Shown here piece after piece: positions 59,179 through 64,000 of a stretch of 64,000 bases of DNA; positions within the stretch are counted from its first letter, which is position 1, and each line of letters starts with the position of its first letter. The stretch spans positions 1 through 64,000 of the forward strand of contig LLEY01000160.1 of the NCBI GenBank assembly GCA_001414485.1, read 5' to 3'. The notes under the pieces were generated by a model. It was not told where the DNA came from, did not search any database, and was given only the letters and a program-made list of their open reading frames with translations. Source of the DNA: Calycina herbarum (Eukaryota > Ascomycota > Leotiomycetes > Helotiales > Pezizellaceae). The translations under genes and the position numbers were made by a program.

Positions 59179-61887
59179 TCAACCAATAACAAAGCCCTCT
59201 CTCGGCCTAAACCTCAACCTCAACTCACCAAGTTCCTTATTCAACGGTTGCGCCCCTCCAGGATGAGGAAGAAGAACTTCTCGAACCTAACATTTAATTA
59301 GCAACTCTTCCACTTCCAAATTTTACTTCAAACTAGAGAAAAGAAGGAAATCCTACCTTCTCATCTTGCATCGTAGTAGCAAAAGCCGAAACAGAAGTAT
59401 CATGACTAGCACCATTCTTTACAAACGCATACGACCCAGAAGCAATAGCGAGGGTGCTGACGAAAATTACGATACTGTAGGCGATGAGGAGATCGGCTGT
59501 GACGTATAGGTAGACTGTTTCGGTCGTTGATGTTGTGACGTTGGTCAGTTCACGATCGCTAAGTTATGTCAGTTTACATAATTGAGTGACATTCACTTAG
59601 AAGTCCCAAAAGATTTGGGAAAATCGAGCTAAGCGAGAAGACTCAGGACAATAAGGAGTGATGAATGCCCATTCTCCTAGATCTCCTCGCATAATTCAAT
59701 TACAGTATCCCAAGTCCCAATTACTACTCCACACTTCCAAGATTATAGCCTTCTAGTGTATGATTCTCGAGTTACTGTCCTTGCGACAGTGGAAGAAGTA
59801 GAAGAAAACCACTCACCAAAGCGCAGGCTCGTGTAAAATGCTCAACGTAGCATTCAAACTCAACTCCTCAACCGCCTCCCCAAGCGTGATATTCCTTCTA
59901 TTACTCGTTAACGGACAAATTGCAGCAAGAGTAGTATTCATCGCCAGCCGATTCATCAACCCACTCATCTCCGGTATATCCACCAAACTACTCTCCAAAA
60001 AATCTGCATCCTCCTCCAAATATTCAAGTGGTAAACCCGGATCTTGCGCCAGAACAGAGGGCTGTATTTCAAAATGCCGTGTTATGGATCCGGTTACATA
60101 GTTACTAATTTCCATGAATAGACCGGCGGAGATAGTGGATTCAGAGGTGGCCTTGGTCAGGTTTAGAGATATCTGGGATACGGTTTCGGGTTTGGGTTGA
60201 GAGGCGTCTTCGTAAGGGGCGTGGATTCGGTTGAGCCATTCTTTCGTAGTGTTTTGGAATGATCCAACTCGGTTTGTAAAGACAAGGTTGAAGGTAATCG
60301 AAGCATTGTAAAGCTGGCATTCCGTGATCTCCAATCCGGATTTTCCATTATTGACGCCGAATAAAAGCTGGCTCTGCGTACCTTGTTCGGGGAAGGGAGT
60401 ACTTTGTGTCATAGCCCAAGATCCAATGCTTGTTGACTGAGAAATGTTGCTTCCTTGGTACATGGGGACGGCTCCATAGTAGCCAACTTCAAGTTTAGCA
60501 TATTTCGAGCCAGGCGACTGTGGGAAGATCCAGCTCGTATTCGAAAGGCTGAGGATCCGAGTATCGTATTGCTCTGCTGGGTCAGGGATAATGGATTTTT
60601 GCACAAAACTTTGCAAGACAGCCTGCATAGACGAATTCGCGGGATTGCAACGTAGCAATGGAGCAAAAGTCTGTAAAGCATACGACATATTGGGCTGCGG
60701 TCCAGGAGCTGGTGGTGGCATCACTTGCCCGGTGATGGCGACTGCCGTAATTAACCTCTTGTAGGATGGTGTGATACCATTTCTGAAATAGAAGTCTACT
60801 TTGCTGTTGTTGAAAATTCCAGGACGAAGAACTTCCATCGTTATTATATCAGTAAACACAGCTCTTTTGACTGAAAGTGTTCCTGGCGTGAAAAGAGTTG
60901 TGAGGGGCAGTATCCTATCCATGAGTCAGATGAAGTACACTGTCAGAAGCCCCAATTCAATTCAAAGCCAAGTTTCCACCAGATAGGAGGCTCTAGACCA
61001 ATGAGTGGAAGAAGGGGTGGGCAAATGAACGGTTTGAATAGGGATTGTACGAGACAGCCTAGGGTAATCACAAATAATATCCGAGAATGTCTAGGAGAAT
61101 TAGACGATTATTTTCCTCATTCTCCCAAATACCCTCGGAAAATATTTGTGATTGTCCTACAATGAGTACGGCAATGTGACTGTACACATCGCAATGACAG
61201 AGCATCTTACTTACCACAAGATCATAGCCAACATGGCACTAAATGGCAGCCCCACGACAACCCTCCAATTCAACAAAGACGGAAGATTATTTGCAACCCC
61301 AAAAGCATCGTTAAGTGTAGCGAGAGAAAATGAGCCTGTTCTCAATGTTTTCCACAAGTACTGTGTGTGAGCGATGCCAACAGCCATTTTGCAAAAAAAG
61401 ACTATCGTGATTGCGAAACCGTTGCCGATACTGTTTCCAGTTAGCGAGTTGAACTATACTTAAGGACGGACCACTTTCCCTACAGCCCATTGTTGTTTGG
61501 TGACACTCCCCACCTCTTGTCCATTCAGCCATTTGTAATACGAATGGTGACAGACAGATAAAACGATTCCTGCCAACAAAGAGACAACCATAGATGCTGG
61601 CGATAACCAATGGATTCCATTTTGGGGTTTTGGTTTCGAAGAAGGCATTAAGACTATTGAAGCTGCTCGAGGTTGGCTGCTGTTGGTGGTTGTTAAAGTA
61701 TGTTCATTAGAGAGGAAAAGGGAGCATACGTAGCTGGATGTGTGAGCGAGAACACATCTGTATTTGACGGAGACAAGATATGTGAAATCCAAGAGGTACG
61801 ATTGGAATAAACATCATGCTCGTGTGTAATGAAATCTTTACTTGATGTACTAGGTATTTCTTCGACGTTGACTTGAGAATCTGTCAT
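59179..61887 (-). CDS. fungal four-pass membrane protein with large glycosylated ectodomain
   Basis: Six exons: 61887-61730, 61679-61479, 61430-61215, 60914-59817, 59558-59357, 59286-59179, summing to 1983 nt (660 aa plus TGA). Topology: polar N-terminus, TM1 near 81-96 (SPASMVVSLLAGIVLSV), TM2 near 124-142 (FAITIVFFCKMAVGIAHTQ), TM3 near 175-203 ending ILPLTTLF and TPGTLSV. Then about 360 residues with many N-x-S/T sites and a few Cys, TM4 near 581-602 (LLIAYSIVIFVSTLAIASGS) and a short tail. It resembles the many-copy Pezizomycotina family often labelled formylmethionine deformylase-like, a label without biochemical support. The ATG at 60922 is intronic, not the start. Intron 2 begins GAAAGT, not GT. 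Function unknown. Confidence 0.75.
60915..61214 (-). other. 300-bp intron 3 carrying a MITE-like palindrome
   Basis: Donor GTAAGT at 61214, acceptor GGATAG at 60915. It joins Met-Ile-Leu-Trp to Ile-Leu-Pro-Leu. The length is unusual next to the 48-70-bp introns of this gene and is explained in part by the palindrome. Confidence 0.75.
61044..61163. repeat. palindromic MITE-like element in intron 3
   Basis: Core arms AATCACAAAT (61066) and ATTTGTGATT (ending 61153) extend inward with TCCGAG / CTCGGA and GGAGAAT / ATTCTCC, and outward imperfectly to ATTGTA / TACAAT. The whole 88-120 bp could fold into one long hairpin. No ORF. Confidence 0.7.
61431..61478 (-). other. intron 2 of the membrane protein gene, non-canonical donor
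   Basis: To keep the frame (QQWAVG joined to IGNGFAITIV) the exon must end at 61479 and the intron must start GAAAGT, with branch CGCTAAC and acceptor CAG. The nearby GT donors (GTAGGG, GTGGTC, GTCCGT) all give a frame that stops or is wrong. Confidence 0.65.
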
Positions 61888-63230
61888 TTTTGCAGCCCAT
61901 GACCAGTGTTGAAAGAGGATACTTTCTTGATGATCATTGAGTTAGGGTGGGGGACATGATCTGTGTTTCGGTAATTGACTCTGACGAGAGGATCAGACGA
62001 AGCTAATATATTTCATTAGAAAAGCGGCACTGAGCCTTGCTCAATCCTGAACTACAACCAACAGTCGGATTATGCTATAGAAACGGGAGAACCATTGAAA
62101 TTGTCCGGACAATCTAGCGCGGTCACCACCCTGTACGGTAATGAATGCCGCTTTTATTTACCCACATTGAAGTTGTAAAATAGAAAATAAGCGCCAGCAT
62201 GTTCACTTACTGTCATCCACCAGAGCGGATATAATGAAGGTGGTACACTCGCTTCCAGGTAAAAAGTAAGGCTTTAACCCCCATTATACGGATTACTGCA
62301 TGAATCTGCAGGTAATTTTGTCCGAGAGACGATCAATCGCCGTAGGGCTGAGGCCCCTTGCCAGAAGAAAAAAATACTCTTGTCTGAACATTTTGACTCG
62401 ACTAGGCCCCAAGATGAAGAATGCTCCTAGCAAATTACTGATTTTGGAGGGAACAAGTCGCATTCACGCCGTCGCAGACCACCCAAATCAAGCTGGAGAG
62501 CAGGAGAGAACTAGCACCAAAAAAATGCAAATTAGGATAGGATAAATGAATAACCCATTTTCTAAAGTTCAATTCGGTGAAAACAACTTCCACATTAACC
62601 TCGTAACACAAGCAATGCCACCTGGATTAAGGACCCGAACATTAAACCCCCAGTAAGCATCCGGAATTCCGCGCGTCCCTTCAGCCTGCTCGAGGCGGTG
62701 TTTCCATAGATATTTCCTCGCCGCCAACAGGGCGTAAGATACTGCTCGGAAATAATACAATCAAACATAGCCACGATTAAAGAAACCGGCCATCTATTCA
62801 AGACAACGAGTGCGAGAGGTACGGAAGTAGATAGGCGAGAGCAGCGAATCACGATTCGCAAACGCTTTCATCGACAGGAAAAGATATCTAGACCAGGACA
62901 GCGAAATCAACCTCATTTATTCAGCTCCCAGATCTGGAGAACCCCGATCATGAATTTCGCCTGGCTGCCTTAGATTTCACTCTCATCATGTCATCCAATT
63001 CCGGAGCAAAATCTCAAGGGTCTTCGCTTGAAGGAAATCATATAAGAGTTGATAACTTAGATGAGCATCGCGTTCTCCATCCGACGTTGATGAGTGTTGT
63101 TGTTGTAATGATGGAGGACTCGAGGAGAAAGAAATGCGGGGAACAACCTATACTTTATTACAGCCCGAAATCGGAGTCGGACAAACCTATTCCCGCTATA
63201 ACCCACTAATACAGGCTTTCATGCTAAAAA
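61888..63230. other. normal-GC region without a supported gene
   Basis: The first 200 bp should be the promoter of the membrane protein gene. Short ORFs exist (62300-62545 plus, 62569-62760 and 62595-62861 minus, 62988-63209 plus), but none shows a recognisable domain, signal peptide, convincing splice structure or biased composition. The last, starting MSSNSGAKSQGSSLEGNHIR, is the least unlikely. No RNA gene seen. Confidence 0.45.
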
Positions 63231-63388
63231 AGCAAACACTTACCTATAAATTTCCCCGCCTTCCTTATTATCTATTAGTATTAGGTAATAATAATCTTAC
63301 TTTGAAATAGACTTTAGATTTAAATCTTAGTCTATACTAGTATATTCTAGAATATTTTAGAAAATTTAATTTATAAGAATAACATATA
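63231..63388. other. AT-rich spacer before the right-edge pogo element
   Basis: RIP-like composition returns at about 63240. No feature recognised up to the TA at 63387-63388. Confidence 0.5.
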
Positions 63389-64000
63389 ACGTAGTATACC
63401 AGGACCTCGTGATTATCAGGACCTTGTGAATTTTTTCTCTATTCTACTATCTCTAACTTTAATACACGTTTTCTTAATAACTATCTAATAGAATCTTAAA
63501 CCTAAGAAGCTTGAATTATTCTAGCTATTAAAGCTATTTAATTATCTAAACGAATAAACCGTAGTAAAGCTACGAAGCTATATAGAGTCTCTTATTCTAT
63601 ACTTACTAATAGAATAGCTAGTTAAACTACTCTTAGTAAACGCTAGCTAGTAAATCATAAAATAACTATAATAGAAGAGAAGGTAATTATTTAAAATATA
63701 CTTAATCTAGATATAAGAGGATTTATACCCTAGCTAGGTAGTGTAGAAGATATAGTAAATTATATACTCGAGTCGTATAAAGAATAACACGTTAGAAAGA
63801 ACTAGGTATAACGATTTATATAACAATGTCTAGAACTAAAGACGTGTTTTAATTATATTTATAATTTCTAAATAGCCTTATACGAAGATCCTAAGCTAAT
63901 TAGCACGTGGTTTTAACTAGTAAAGAATATATAGACGAAATATAAGATCTAAGACTACGATTTCTATAACTTTAATAAGACTAGTTTTATAATAGATGTT
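63389..64000 (+). mobile_element. pogo/Fot-like transposon P5, running off the right edge
   Basis: Begins after TA with ACGTAG, then TATACCAGGACCTCGTG, then ATTATCAGGACCTTGTG: the same hexamer plus two 17-bp units as D, with a related sequence. Right terminus outside the window. Confidence 0.8.
63480..64000 (+). pseudogene. pogo transposase of P5, N-terminal part, with stops
   Basis: Plus-strand reading EA, stop, IILAIKAI, stop, LSKRINRSKATKLYRVSYSI, then IEEKVII, stop, NILNLDIRGFIP, SVEDIVNYILE, LELKTCFNYIYNF, ALYEDPKLISTWF. It ends in the window at DYDFYNFNKTSFIIDV, the first catalytic block with Asp-Glu changed to Asn-Lys (G-to-A changes). Closest in sequence to D. Confidence 0.75.

Noticed and set aside
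60922..60922. ATG at 60922 as the start of a 369-aa protein
   Set aside because: It lies in intron 3. Upstream exons supply three membrane segments and the six-exon model closes in frame to 1983 nt.
62300..63209. Several 60-90-codon ORFs as genes
   Set aside because: They overlap on both strands, have no domain, and no splice model improves them.
1..64000. tRNA or rRNA genes
   Set aside because: No cloverleaf with A and B boxes and no rRNA segment recognised on either strand by eye; a covariance search would be decisive.

Overview
The window comes from a filamentous ascomycete (Pezizomycotina; a leotiomycete is my best guess from the style of the two protein-coding loci). Three things support this: short GT-AG introns with CTAAC-type branch points, fungal Ty3/gypsy, Ty1/copia and pogo/Fot transposons, and a very strong repeat-induced point mutation (RIP) signature. 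From about 3.7 to 58.4 kb the DNA is AT-rich and almost devoid of CpA/TpG, but it keeps CpG. Decayed transposon genes there carry TAG/TAA where Gln or Trp codons are expected. The long stretch without ORFs is therefore a RIP-silenced transposon block, not a gene desert of unknown nature. || Layout. 1-300: left-edge piece of a pogo-like DNA transposon. 657-3412 (minus): mitofusin gene fzo1 with one 51-bp intron and an apparent one-base frameshift. 3706-54326: a Russian-doll nest, resolved from terminal repeats and target-site duplications (TSDs). A pogo-like element (I) is split by a gypsy element (E1). E1 holds a complete copia element (F, 5811-11857) and a gypsy element (A). A holds a complete gypsy (B, 13098-20439) and a pogo transposon (D, 23754-50546). 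D holds a gypsy (G, 24445-49372). G holds a gypsy (C, 24866-32182) and a gypsy (H1, 32858-44939). H1 holds H2 (36371-42409). The deepest path is seven insertions: I>E1>A>D>G>H1>H2. 54329-58395: more pogo, LTR and MITE fragments, with a second nest of DNA transposons (K>J>P2>X). 58396-63230: normal-GC DNA with a small secreted Cys-rich protein candidate (58592) and a six-exon membrane protein gene (59179-61887, minus). One intron of that gene has a non-canonical donor and another carries a MITE-like palindrome. 63389-64000: left end of another pogo copy. || How the parts relate. The host loci sit at the edges of the block and show no RIP-type stop codons. The retroelements are chromoviruses (gag-PR-RT-RH-IN-chromodomain) and one copia. 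The pogo elements share a terminus made of an ACGT-type hexamer followed by two tandem 17-bp units. B and C carry an additional antisense Cys-rich/coiled-coil ORF between the chromodomain and the 3' LTR. Every pol, gag and transposase I could read in the block contains stop codons. All calls rest on reading the sequence; no database search was run.
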